DNA of 64,000 bases from Ancistrus triradiatus (GCA_025084515.1 JAJAGP010001648.1:107893-171892), one strand, 5' to 3'; positions 1 through 11,606 are shown, counted from the first letter of the stretch. The notes: generated by a model not told the origin, from the sequence alone. A program made the numbers and translations.

Positions 1-205
1 AAAACCTGGAGGTTTCCCAGTATCTGCTTAATGAAGTGCATGCAAACCCGTTGATCGGATTACTGACAGTCTGATTTTCTGCCAAAAGAATTCCACAGAT
101 TAAGAAGATTGGGAACAAGCTCAAGCTCTGTATGATGATTTTCCCTGTGCATTTGTAAAACAAATAATCAGAGCTGAATGGTCCTTTTTTTTTTCATTTT
201 TTTAG
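1..205 (+). other. Probable last intron of the upstream gene
   Basis: Bases 3-74 are open in one frame and end in TGA, but no recognisable domain, donor or acceptor frames them. The remainder is AT-rich and ends in the polypyrimidine tract and AG at 204-205. It is best read as intron, though an alternative terminal exon at 1-74 cannot be excluded. Confidence 0.3.
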
Positions 206-300
206 GAAGAGCCTCAGGCCCTGTGAAGCGACACAGTGAAGATCTGGTGTCAAGTGGTGGATATAAGATTCAGAAAAACACTAAGCCGCACTTTCAGTGA
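206..300 (+). CDS. cry1: Terminal coding exon, probably cryptochrome 1 (partial gene)
   Basis: A T-rich tract ending in TTTTTTTAG (AG at 204-205) precedes an open segment that enters in phase 1 and stops at TGA 298-300. It encodes about 31 residues rich in Ser, Lys and Arg, with the spaced pattern SG..KRxSED...S.G.KIQ. This resembles the disordered C-terminal tail of vertebrate CRY1 (SGKRPSQEED...GPKVQRQ), the tail of the circadian transcriptional repressor. The neighbouring mterf2 and tmem263 genes, which lie beside CRY1 in tetrapods, support the call. The photolyase and FAD domains would lie upstream of the window. The tail is short and poorly conserved, so another gene is possible. Confidence 0.45.
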
Positions 301-1440
301 CACACGGCTCCATGGACCTGTTCCAAATGGTTGTATTTTGGAGTTCTCTCATAGTAATGTATATATTATTAATCATGTTCTTGCGTCACTGGCTTGTCCT
401 GTATGTTTGGTTATAGTGCTGTAACACGTGCAGTGCTCGTGATCATGACCATAAGGTGAAATGCATTTTAATCACCCAGTATGTACAGAGTGTGATTAGT
501 GTTTGTGTAAATGCTTCAGTTTTCTATATTTATACCTTTCATACAGCATTCTTACATGTCTCTTTTTATTCTCCTGTTTGTGGAATTCACACCTTGTGCC
601 ATTGGTAATATCTAGAATATTTTTGATACATAATCGAGAGTCAGGAAATATCCATGAATTTCCAGGCCCTGAAAATATATTGACAATGTATTAGGATTGT
701 CAAAGATGGTGTTAATAACAAAATAATGCAATAGTATTCTTGTATATGACATATATTTTTATATTTATGATGTTAATTACATGAACTGTGCTTGACCCTG
801 TGAAGGACACGTGGTTATGAGCTGTGTTCAGATTTGTAGGGTGAATGTAGGGTGTCCAAACAAATGTGTGTGTATGCAGTATGACACTGTGTATATGTGC
901 ATGCCCTGTAAGTACCTTAGTCTGGATATGTTTAGTTTTGCTTAGTTGCAGACTCGGTTGTTTTTTAAACAAACAAGAAAAAAAAACATGATCTGTTTCT
1001 GGAATTACTGGGTCAATGCTTTATAAATGATCAATGTTGTACCTGCTTGTGTTTTTTTTGTTTTTTTTGTTGGTAGTTTGATCGGCTAGATGAATCACGC
1101 TTGCCAGGTTTCCAGTTAATTTGAGTAACTACACAACCACATTCCGTACACACAAGCACGTTCTGGAAACTCTTTTAATAGGTTGCCTGGAAAGAGCCAA
1201 AGTTCAATAACAGTTTGTTTGGCTAGATATGCTCTATTAAGTCGGCTCACTGGCCATAATCTCAGACCCAATTCACTTATTAAACCATGAGTGCACTAGG
1301 AAGAGCTTAGGCCATGTAATATAGTAGCATGCTTGCATAGGGAGCAGGGATGAGTGCTGTCCAGCTGCTACACTGTTGAAGGTTTTAATCATATTGAAGC
1401 GTCCAGTTTGGGTTGAATCAGTGCTCCCGTGCTTCCTTAA
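301..1440 (+). other. Probable 3' UTR and intergenic DNA
   Basis: AT-rich unique-looking sequence after the cry1-like stop. There is a short TG-rich patch near 860-900. I see no further gene and no convincing AATAAA close to the stop. Confidence 0.3.
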
Positions 1441-1444
1441 ATCT

Positions 1445-1735
1445 GTTTATAAAGTACACTCGTTGACAAAAACCACCCAGAACTGTCGGATTGTAGTTAC
1501 GTCTAAGGCAGATATGGAAATGATTACAGGTGTGGTCTGATTAGACACTTGGTCTTGCCACAAGAGGGTGTAAAAGTGCTTCCTGCCGCTGACTTTAAAA
1601 AGGCTCTCACAGGCTACTTTTGGGTAGCCTACCTCTTGGGTAGTGAGAGATTGTTGAATGCTGGACATGCCTCTATGGCAAAGACATTTTGTCCAGTTGA
1701 AAGAAGCGGAGCATCATTAGACTATGACAAGCAGG
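1445..1735 (+). mobile_element. Tc1/mariner-like fragment (family C)
   Basis: The segment beginning CACTCGTTGACAAAAACCA and running through GATTACAGGTGTGGTCTGAT and GCCACAAGAGGGTGTAAAAG recurs near 29.7-30.0 kb (opposite strand), 31.68-31.97 kb and 41.54-41.83 kb. In the 31.7 kb copy it leads into transposase-like coding sequence, so this is a terminal piece of that element. No open transposase remains here. Confidence 0.6.
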
Positions 1736-1763
1736 ATAGTCGTTTTGAAGATTTGCTCATCAT

Positions 1764-2260
1764 CTACATTTACATTTACATTTACAGCATTTAGCAGATG
1801 CCCTTATCCAGAGCGACTTACAATTGGTACAGTCTTACAATCCAAGCAATCATGGGTTAAGGGTCTTGCTCAAGGACCCAACAGTGGCAGCTTGGCAGAT
1901 GTGGGATTTGAACCCTGGACCTTCTGGTCCAGAGTCCAGTACCTTAACCGCTAGGCTACCACAGTCCCGGCAGTTCTTACCTAGCTGTTAGGTGGTGTTG
2001 GGAGCAGTGGTTCCGTGAGGGACCTGGATGGCAGACTACCAGAAGAGAGGATCATTAGATCGTGGGACTGTGGTGGCCTAGCGGTTAAGGTACTGGACTA
2101 TGGACCTGAAGGTCCAGGGTTCAAATCCCACCTCTGCCAAGCTGCCGCTGTTGGGTCCTTGAGCAAGGCCCTTAACCCACAATTGCTTGGATTGAAAGAC
2201 TGTTTCAATTGTAAGTCGCTCTGGATAAGGGCGTCTGCTAAATGCTGTAAATGTATCTAC
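1764..2260. repeat. Head-to-head pair of tRNA-derived SINEs (palindrome)
   Basis: Two about 200-bp copies face each other across a spacer of about 90 bp. The left copy (1764-1970) is on the minus strand and the right copy (2061-2260) on the plus strand. The right copy shows a pol III A box (TGGCCTAGCGG, 2074-2084) and B box (GGTTCAAATCC, 2118-2128), then a body with GGTCCTTGAGCAAGGCCCTT and a tail with GATAAGGGCGTCTGCTAAAT. The same SINE recurs at least six more times in the window. Confidence 0.8.
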
Positions 2261-2431
2261 TGACAAGCACAAGCAAATCCTACATTTGTCCACCAGCTGG
2301 TACGAGTGGGTCTGACACTGCAGTCTCTCTGCTGGTCTGAAAATAGTCCACCAGCCAATAATGTCCAGCCCACAACCAAGAGGGAATGAGTCCACTTGAG
2401 GAAAAATTTAAACATTTAAACATTTTTATGG

Positions 2432-2744
2432 TTACACATCTGAGAACCAGAGGATTGTAATCAGTGTATACAACTCTGTAGAAGAAGACTGGGTATTGAA
2501 GTAAACTTCAAACTGCTGCAGAGCTAATAGCAATGCTGAGGTCTCCTTCTCAATTGTGCTATAACACAGATGGTAGTCGATGAACCTTCTGTAATAAAAG
2601 CACAATTCCCATATTGTCTTCCTGAAGCAGCACAGCACCAGCTCCAGTATCGCATGCATCCACTTCAAGTGTGAAAGGACAAGCAAAGTCAGGAGCACTG
2701 CACAAAAGACCTTTTTGCATACTTCGAGGCTTTCTGGCAGTCAC
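2432..2744 (-). mobile_element. Ty3/gypsy RNase H fragment, decayed
   Basis: Two overlapping minus-strand frames carry residues typical of the start of gypsy RNase H: a VDACDTGAGAVLLQED-type stretch, then YSTIEKETSALLLALQQFEVY. They are in different frames, so the region is frameshifted. Neighbouring minus-strand RT (3140-3400) and integrase (4077-4517) fragments are probably from the same retrotransposon. No LTR was recognised. Confidence 0.75.
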
Positions 2745-3139
2745 AAGACCACATACTCAACATGCCTTTAGCACATTGGTTCCCAAACCTTTTCTGCACT
2801 GCCATCCGGTTGTAGATCAGACTGTTTGACTACGACTATGACACACACATGCACATCTTTTGCTTTCAAACTCCGCTGGTTTTTATTTTAAACATTTATT
2901 CATTCAGTGCCCACAATACATGGAAGATTAGTCAATGAGAACACCACTCCAGAGAAATCCCTACACAAGCAGCAGTAGTATTTGTCCATTCCTAAAAATC
3001 TGTGTAAGTAATACCTAGTTTGTAGGCCTAGATAAAGAATTGTGGCTTTGCCAAATTCATAAAGTATTTAGCTACAATCAGTGTCAGTGATGCCTGGTCT
3101 AAATGCTCAAATATGCCATACACAACACATGCTGGAGCA

Positions 3140-3400
3140 TTACACATTCCCAAAAGTCATAACTGAATATTGCATGAAGGAGACTGGGGTCACAAAAGCA
3201 GAAATATCAGATACACGATCTGTTAAAGGGACTTGCCAGTCAAGCAAACCTTGACTGGCAATACAATCTTCTATGTTGGGCAAAGAATCAGGGGCTGTGA
3301 TAGTATCAACTTTTCTGTAGTCGGTACAGAACCAGAAAGTCTCATTTGGGTTTGGAACAAGGAGACAATAGGTCCCTTCGCACCAGAGGAACTTTACCAT
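3140..3400 (-). mobile_element. Ty3/gypsy reverse transcriptase fragment, decayed
   Basis: The minus strand encodes LLVPNPNETFWFCTDYRKVD followed, after an internal deletion, by WQVPLT and ISAFVTP..FMQYSVMTFGN. These are fingers and palm motifs of gypsy RT. The YxDD catalytic box expected further on is absent, so this is a dead copy. Confidence 0.8.
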
Positions 3401-4076
3401 ATTGTTTAGACCCGTGCCACATTTGTCACATGTTCACCTTGCAGGAACTGAGAATGATTGTATTTTGAATGCAGTGTATAGAGGCTCTTTTAGCTCCTAC
3501 TTAAAGGTAAGGTATTTTCTCAGTGCACGGGAACCCTAAGTGATGTAAGTAAGCGGTGATAGGTCCAGACGTAGTGCTGCAAGTGTTTAGTGATTGTATA
3601 GTGCCGCCATGTTTAAATATACTTGTATGTACAGCAGTAGCCATAGTATAAACAACAGATTTTCGGGCTTGAAATGGAAAAAACACAGACAAATGGACCA
3701 ACAGTGAAGTTCAGGCTTTACAGAGCCTACATGCAAAGGGGGAGATACAACGCAATATTGTGTCATCTAGCAAAATTTGCGTGGCTGACGTCACTATGGT
3801 GTTGCTACTGACGGTGTGAATGCAAGCCAAAAAAAAAAGCCCTAGAGTGAACGTATGATCTCTGGGGAGGCCATGATGGGTAGTTCCTTTCCAAATTATT
3901 GTAAAACTGGAAATAATTGATGTCACTCAATTTTTTGTAGGCTTCATAGAGACCTGAGAATTCAGCATTTAAAGCAAAGAGCAGTGTCTCCCCTTTGGTG
4001 TTAGTGAAAATGTCTCGTTTTATAGTTCATACACTCTGTAAGCAGGTGCTTTATTGTAAGAGGAGTTTGTCAGGTC
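3401..4076. other. Unassigned spacer between gypsy fragments
   Basis: Between the RT and integrase fragments I recognise no retroelement motif. It is mixed-composition sequence with short ORFs in several frames and no repeat family I can name. It could be an insertion into, or a junction between, two retroelement remnants. Confidence 0.3.
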
Positions 4077-4517
4077 TCACAGATTGGGGTATTCTGCCCC
4101 TTTATTAGGTGGGAGTGGCTCAGACTTGTATAATTTGGCAACGGCATTGTGGAGTTCTTGGTGTGTTCTGGGGACAATAGTAGAGCACAGACCTATAAAT
4201 AATGAGCTGTGTCTTAGGAGGATAAATCCTTTGGACTGTTGTCCAGCTGGAAAAGCATGAGGAAAGTGTGTAAACATGCACAAGATGGTTAACAAATACT
4301 GGTACCACTTTGTCTTATGAAAAGGGCCAATGCAGTTTAACAACAGATGTTCAAACGGTTCACCTACAGCAGGTACTGGACACAAAGGTGATGGAATACC
4401 TTGACTGGGTTTCCAATAGATCTGGGACACATGACACAAATTGCAGTATGTTACCACATCAGCCTTAAGCCAAAAGAAATGCTGCAAAATGAATGTATAG
4501 GTCTTGTTAATATCCAA
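4077..4517 (-). mobile_element. Ty3/gypsy integrase fragment, decayed
   Basis: A 146-codon minus-strand frame contains HHCC-type zinc-finger spacing (HFFWLKADVVTYCNLCHVSQ) followed by PVPAVGEPFEHLLLNCIGPF and TKWYQYLLTILCMFTHFPHA, the start of a gypsy integrase core. The first catalytic Asp, normally in a VDCVGP-type motif, reads as Asn here. It lies upstream of the RT fragment on the minus strand, the reverse of the usual gypsy order. Confidence 0.8.
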
Positions 4518-4764
4518 TATCCCTGATCATGGGATCATCAAAACCTAAGGCTGATACTGCTCTGGTACTACAACTTGGAAAACACTATTCAGGTCAGTTG
4601 AGGTTATTTAGATACAAAGATCCAATTGTGCAGATAATGAGCAAGAGGAGACCCATGAATTTGTACCGGGTCTACCACAGTAAACCTACATTTAGAGAGG
4701 GAAGGGTCGGCTTCCCGAGCAGCTACTAAGTCTTAGGGCAAAAGAGGCAGAACGAGCCTGATTC

Positions 4765-5275
4765 AGTTGACTAGTAGAGCTGTAACTGTTGATCAGTCCT
4801 GTACACCGGCTTGGAGGAATTTTAGTCCATTCCTCTGTACAGAACAGCTTCAGCTCTGAGATGTTGGTGAGTTTCCTCACATTAGCTGCTCACTTCAGGT
4901 CCTTCCACAACATTTCGATTGGATTAAGGTCAGGACTTTGACTTGGCCATTCCAAAACATGAACTTTATTCTTCTTTAACCATTCTTTAGTAGAACGACT
5001 TTTGTGCTTAGGGTCGTTGTCTTGCTGCATGACTCACCTTCTCTTAAGATTCAGTTCATGGACAGATGTCCTGACATTTTCTTTTAGAATTCTCTGATAT
5101 CATTCAGAATTCATTGTTCCATCAATGATGGCAAGCCGTCCTGGCCCAGATGCAGCAAAACAGACCCAAACCATGATACTACCACCACCATGTTTCACAG
5201 ATGAGATAAGGTTCTATTCTGGAATGCAATGTTTTCCTTTCTCCAAACATAACGCTTTACAGCAGGATCTTAGCT
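4765..5275 (-). mobile_element. Tc1-like element fragment (family B)
   Basis: Nearly identical over about 500 bp to 27.06-27.53 kb of the longer copy at 26.85-28.19 kb. On the minus strand it carries the C-terminal part of a Tc1 DDE transposase (read on the plus strand as GGACTTTGACTTGGCCATTC and CACCACCATGTTTCACAGAT). Both termini are missing. Confidence 0.8.
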
Positions 5276-5585
5276 ATTTAGTGAGTACCCGGTACACTGT
5301 GTCCTATATAGCATTAGCTACAAAGTATTGTATGGTCTTCGAACAATGTCCAGATCGCCTGACTTGCATTTTCAAGGAACATATCGTGGATGTTGCATAA
5401 CTATACTTATTATTATTAAAATATGACGGGAAATCACAAAAATCGGTTATATCTACAAAACGGTAGGTGGCCCAAAAGTGTTCATGAAGCAAAATATTAA
5501 TTGTGCAATAATATAGCACCAGTCTACAGTTAGCCTTGGCATATTGTGAAAGTTGATTCCGATTTTATTGTGGTTTTCCTGTGTG

Positions 5586-5780
5586 CCAATCTCGTTTTCT
5601 TCAAGGCTGCATTGGTGAGAGTTTGCATTGGATTGGCAGTCAATTACTCAGGATACCCCAGGAATAACCCGCAGACCGCGTCCACGGGATGCTTCGTTTT
5701 TCTTTTGGGCAGCTTCCAACAGAACTGGAAAGAATGAAGGTATTCCCTCCCAATCTGGCAACCCTGTCTCAATATAAAAT
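5586..5780 (+). promoter_or_regulatory. CCAAT-cluster/TATA promoter of the DHFR-like gene
   Basis: Four CCAAT boxes lie within about 50 bp: one forward at 5586-5590 and three inverted (ATTGG) at 5611-5615, 5627-5631 and 5632-5636. A TATA-like TATAAAAT sits at 5773-5780. Transcription would then start near 5805, giving a leader of about 75 nt before the ATG at 5881. This arrangement favours that start over the upstream in-frame ATGs at 5689 and 5734. Position and motifs are seen; promoter activity is inferred. Confidence 0.5.
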
Positions 5781-5880
5781 AGCGTTTGTGCAACAGGCGA
5801 ATGGAATCCGTGAGAGCTGCAGTAGTGGCTCAGTTCTCCAACACTTCATTCATCTAAGACAGATACATCTGGGCTTTCTA

Positions 5881-8800
5881 ATGAACACCCAGGACAGACA
5901 TGAGAGCCAGAGGAAGCCGATTCGGCTCATGGCGGCCGCATGCAAGAATATGGGGATAGGAAAAAACGGAGTTCTCCCATGGAACCTTCCGTAAGACTGT
6001 TTCCTATATTTATTGTGTATTATATTATTCAGGATATCAGATTTTTTTTATAATCATTGTATGGATGCCCTTTACACCGTTTATTATGTAACTTGGGTGT
6101 TGCCCGTAAGAACAGATTGTACAGTGGTGCTTGAAAGTTTGTGAATTCTTTAGAATAATCTCTATTTCTGCATAATATGCACTAAAACATCATCAGATTT
6201 TCACACAAGTCCAAAGTAGGTAAAGAGAATCCAAATGAACGAATGAGATAAAAAATTATTTCCATTGCTGTGACTGGCAAAAGTTTGTAACCTTTGCTTC
6301 CAGTATCAGGTGTGATCCTCCCATGTGCTGCAACAACTGCAATTAAACGTGTCTGGTAACTGTTGATAAATCCAGCAGGTGGGCATGGAGGAATTTTAAT
6401 CTATCCTTCCATAGAGAACAGCTTCAACTCTGCGACGTTGATGGATTTCCAAATGTTTTGGAATGTCCAGATCAAAGTCCTGACCTTAATCCAATGGAAA
6501 TGTTGTGGAAGGACCTGAAGTGAGCAGCTAATGTGAGGAAACCCACCAACATCCCAGAGCTGAAGCTGTTCTGTACGGAGGAATGGGCTAAAATTCCTCC
6601 AAGCCGGTGTGCAGGACTGATCAACAGTTACAGGAAACGTCTAATTGCAGTTATTGCTGCACAGGAGGGTCACACCAGATACTGAAAGCAAAGGTTCACA
6701 TACTTTTACCACTCACTAATATGTAATATTGAATTGTTTCCTCTCAATAAATAAATGACCAAGTATAATATTTTTGTCTCATTTGTTTAACTGGGTTCTC
6801 TTTATCTACTTTTAGGACTTGTATGAAAATTATGATGTTTTAGGTCATATTTATTCAGAAATATAGAAAATTCTAAAGGGTTCACAAACTTTCAAGCACC
6901 ACTGTATGTCCAAAAACATTTTATCGTAGCTTAATGGATATGATCTGTAAATTTTGTATCTTAAATCATGTTTCAGTTTATAGATATATCAATACTTAAC
7001 TGGCTATGGGTCACATATATTCTTCCTTTAGGTTACTGATGTTAAGGTTAGGATTAGGTGGGGGTGTAGTATTAGTTAGTTACAGTAAGATTATGTCTGT
7101 GTGTGTGTGTGTGTTTTCTAATAACAGGATGGAATTTAAGTTCTTTTTGAATACCATCACAACTGTGTTCACGCCTGGTGAGTAGTGCACACTCACAACA
7201 GAGATCCCGTGTGTCTGCTTTGAGAGTGCAATACAGTTTATTGTGTAGGTTTAAATGCCATAGCTTGAAAAGCATCCTTTAATTGCAAGCCTAGTCAAAA
7301 ATCAAGTAAGCCAAATACATATATAGATCACTTTATTAAAACCAGTGGGGAAGTTACACAATACAACTTCAGCAGTAGGAGTAATTAGGTAAGAAATATT
7401 TACCAACCATATAAATATTTAGCAACCACCATCCAGGCCTCCAGGTTACGCTTAAGTCTGTACCCTGTGGTCTTTCGGGGTAAGAGCCATAGGAACAGCA
7501 TAACTGGTACCACTGAGCCACATGAACAGTTCATAGGAAATATTTAGGAGTACAGGTATGCGCTGTGTCCATTCAGACGACATCCATTCATTATCCTTGT
7601 TATTAAGGTTATTAACCCACTTAATCCATATACTACCTTGCCACATACATTAGATGTTATACTGCAGTTGTAATGACATACCTCTGGTGCAGGAGTTAAA
7701 TGCGTTTGTTTCTCACAGCTTATGCATGCTTCTACAATCAGTTCCATGCCTGTTCTAATAATTAGCAACAGGAAATGCATAGTACTGTCAAATAAAAGAC
7801 TGTTTCTCAGTCCATAAATGTGTTGATATTAAATAGAGCAGTGTATGGAAACACTGCAGGATCTTCCTAGTGAGTACTCAATACATATGTATATTTATCT
7901 AGTCCTTTCCTCATCTTAGGAAAGAAGAACCTGATCATATTTGGCAGGATTAGCTGGTTTTCCTGCCCAGAGAGTCTCTTCCCATTGGATAACAGTGTCA
8001 ATGTGGTTCTGAGCAAAAAGCTGAGGTAAACATCTCCATTACAGGTTTTAATATTACAATATTTTGTATTAGTAAGCTTTAACAGTTATGCATTCTAGCA
8101 GAGCCAGTTTGGGGTTCAGTGGCATTTTGTTCAGTGTTTATCTATATAGACTTCATGGCTGTATCTTTGATTTGATGCACCGGTAGGAAGAGTGTGGGTG
8201 TACCACACAAACCCAGTAACTTAAAAGCTTAGTGGCTCTGTAATTCAAACTACAGTCGAACACTGTTCTCTAAATGTACCTCACTCAGGAAAATGGTTCA
8301 GATAGTGAATATTCATGTAGCAGAAAACCTATTTCTGTTATTTCCATTGAATTAAGTTCTGACCTCATTCCAGCATCTTCAAAACATTCTTCATTTAAAT
8401 GATCTCAGCATATGCAATCACTGGCTGTTGTCTTACTGGCTCTCCTGGTTTATTCTTCTGCATACTGAGTGGTGCATGGCTCTCCACCATATTGATCTTC
8501 CCCAAGTTCTGGTGTGTTTGTGTGTGTTCAGGTCACAGTCCAACAAATGCTTCTTTAGTGCATTCGGTAGTGCTAGTACATAAACTAAGAAAGGGAAATG
8601 CCCTCCCCTATCACACAGCACTTTTATCTTGATCACTTATTCACTTATTTTCATACCCGCTTAATTCAATTCAGGGTTTGTGAAGATCCAAGGTTTAACC
8701 AGCAGCACATGGCTGGAAATAACTCTGGAAAGTGCACGAATCCATCACATGCACACAAGTCAAGGCAAATTAATTTATATAGCACTTTTTACAAATGAGT

Positions 8801-11567
8801 GTTCTCTCAAAGCAGCTTTACAAACATATATGCCCACAGCCCTAACTGAGCAACCTAAGGTGACAGTGGCAAGGGAAAACTCTTTAGCTTTATGTTACAA
8901 GAAATATTTTGTAATCAATGCAGAATCTAACTGCTAATCAGCTAATTAGCTAATCGTTTTAGAAATGTAATTTGGCCTTTGGAATGTGAGAAGAAACCAG
9001 AGTACCAGGAGAAAACCCATGCAGACAGGTGGAGAACATGCGAACTCCACACAGATGGAAGCCAGGCTGGGAATCAAGCCAGGCATCTCTGGGGCTGTGA
9101 GACAACAGCTTTAACCACTGCACCTCTCCTTCTCTCTTTTCATTAGTTAATCACTGAATAAAATAGAACTTTGTTCCACAGCCGTAGAAAGGAAGTGGAG
9201 GATGTAGGTAGAAGCAAAATGCCGTTCAGAACACCCATTCCATTTCACTGATTTAATGATACAGTGTGAAATTAGATATCTTGCATCAACTGTTTGGGTT
9301 GAGATTTTTTAAGTAGGTTAATGGTTCAGATAGCTGGTTAGAGTATTAAAAATATCTCATACATTATAGCAAGAATTTGACTGGAATTCATTTTATAACT
9401 GTATTCCCAACAGGTCTGTCCCAAAGCATGCCCACTACGTGTGTGACGACTTTGAGGGGGTGATCAGCTTGGTCACTCAGCCTCCTCTCAGTGACATTGT
9501 AGAGACCATCTGGGTTGTAGGAGGAACCCAGGTTTATGAGGCGAGTCAAAATTACATTCATATTTTAATGATTTTTTATTATAATGAAATTGTTATACCA
9601 TGATTCTCTATTGGTTTACAGTTTTACAGGATGTAGCAGACGCCCTTATCCATAGAGATTTACAGAAGTGCTTTGTATTCTTCATAGTAGGCATTACCTC
9701 ATGCAGTACAAACAGCCTACAGCTTAAGAACACCATCCAATTAAAACTCTGCTAGGAGTTGATGTTGATAAAAAAAACAGCACATAGGCAGAAAAGAGAG
9801 AAACAATAAAGCATTTTTAATGCGTAAATGAAACAAAAAGAATGAAAAGACTTCAGTGGCAGTTTGAAGACCGCAAGAAACTCAGCCATTCAGACATCCA
9901 GTGGAAGTTCATTCCACCACCTGGGTACCAGCACAGAGAAGAGTCTTGATGCTTGTCTTCCTTCGGTTTTGAGTATTGTGTCCAGTTGAGCCATGCTTGA
10001 GTCATAATGGCTATGAGATACAGACCGGGGTTTGATTACGTTCAATGGCAAAGCTAAAGCAAAGCAGCGTATCCTCATCAGAGGAATCTGGAGCCTATGC
10101 AGGAATTCCATGGGTGCATGCAGAAGCACACCCTGAACAAGGTGCCAGTCCATCACAGAGTTCCATAACTGTATCACCCAGCCTTTACATTGCAAGCCCA
10201 GCTTTGGGTTTGAACCCAGGTCCTCAGGAACTGCTGTTAGAAACAGCCCGTACTGACCTCTGAACCACAGGAGCTTGGTTCAGTGTGCTATGATTAAAAC
10301 TTCTTTTCCAGATCAGTACCACAGACTAAACTATTAATAAGAAAATTAATGTATTTCTGGAACCTAGGGGCAGCCCAGTCACCTCACGTCAGACAGACCC
10401 AGTCCCCACCCCCAAGGAGCTGTGAGACTGGGGAGCCTTTGGCATGGCAAGGAAATCGAATACTGTACAACTTCGAAACGGAACTCAAAATTCACCTCAC
10501 CAGAGGTGGGATATGAACTAGAGCAACTCAGCGCTCAAGTGTTGGTGGCAGTGCTGAGTTTATCCTGGTTAATTTTTCGCCAGTGTCCTGGTCAGACACC
10601 TGGTTGAAGTTCTTCTTACAACAGAGCATTGTATTAAAGCAGCTTTACAAATATTTAAGCCCACAGCTCCAACTGAGCAAGTCTACAGCAACAGTGGCAG
10701 GGAAAAACTCCCCAAATGTGACCTTTGAATCTTTGGGAGGGCCCATATTCAAAAAGGGACTCAACCTCTTTGGGCAGCCAAGCACTGAGCATGAGCAGTG
10801 ATCAAGATTCTATAGATATAAGGCATTTTTGCACAAAATTCATTTGAAAACGCTGATTCCTGTCTGTTACAATAAACAAACCAATTCCTAATCTTGCACT
10901 TATCCTCGTTGACTTTCAATTCAAAAAGATGGGAACACATTTCTAAACAGTTATTTGACAACTGTAGAGTTGTATGATGGTCTTATAGTACAGTATTTAA
11001 CAGTGTTTCCATTGCCATGCTTTATTTCTAACAGGAATCTCTGGAGCACCCATGGTGTGATCTCATCTATCTTACTGATATCATGGCTGACTTTGACTGT
11101 GATGTTTTTTTCCCAGAGTTTGACCAGAATATTTACAGGAAACAAGACAGGTAGGTTCTCTTCTTAACAGTCACTTTTTGGACACCTGTGTACAAGTAAG
11201 GGCATATTCCTTACTTCCATATCCTGGTTGCCTCCCCAGAGTACAATTGTACCCCCTACCCACTCCCCCGCTGGCTTGCGCTCAGATTGCCTTCAAACGT
11301 TCTGCTCCCAGGCACACTTTCATCACCCTGATACTTTAAAGATGAGGTTGCACAGCACATGGACCTCTTAGTTATACTTAATTTGTGGATTTGTTTTACT
11401 TGTTTTGGGTTCTCCCATACACCTTATAAAAATGTATTGGTTATGCAACAGAGCAACCAGCCCATGACCAGTGCTCTCTACTGAAATATCTGCTCGTGTC
11501 ATAAATACAACAGGAAATGTGTTGTGCTGTCACATAAAGCACAGTTTCTGGTTCCATAAACTGTTTT

Positions 11568-11606
<39 letters not shown>

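Noticed and set aside
2061..2130. tRNA-like A and B boxes (also near 36931, 52398, 20960 and 48720)
   Set aside because: They head multi-copy SINE bodies and do not fold into a tRNA cloverleaf with an acceptor stem; not tRNA genes.
5689..5880. Upstream in-frame ATGs of the DHFR-like gene
   Set aside because: They precede or overlap the TATAAAAT at 5773, and the extra residues resemble no DHFR leader.
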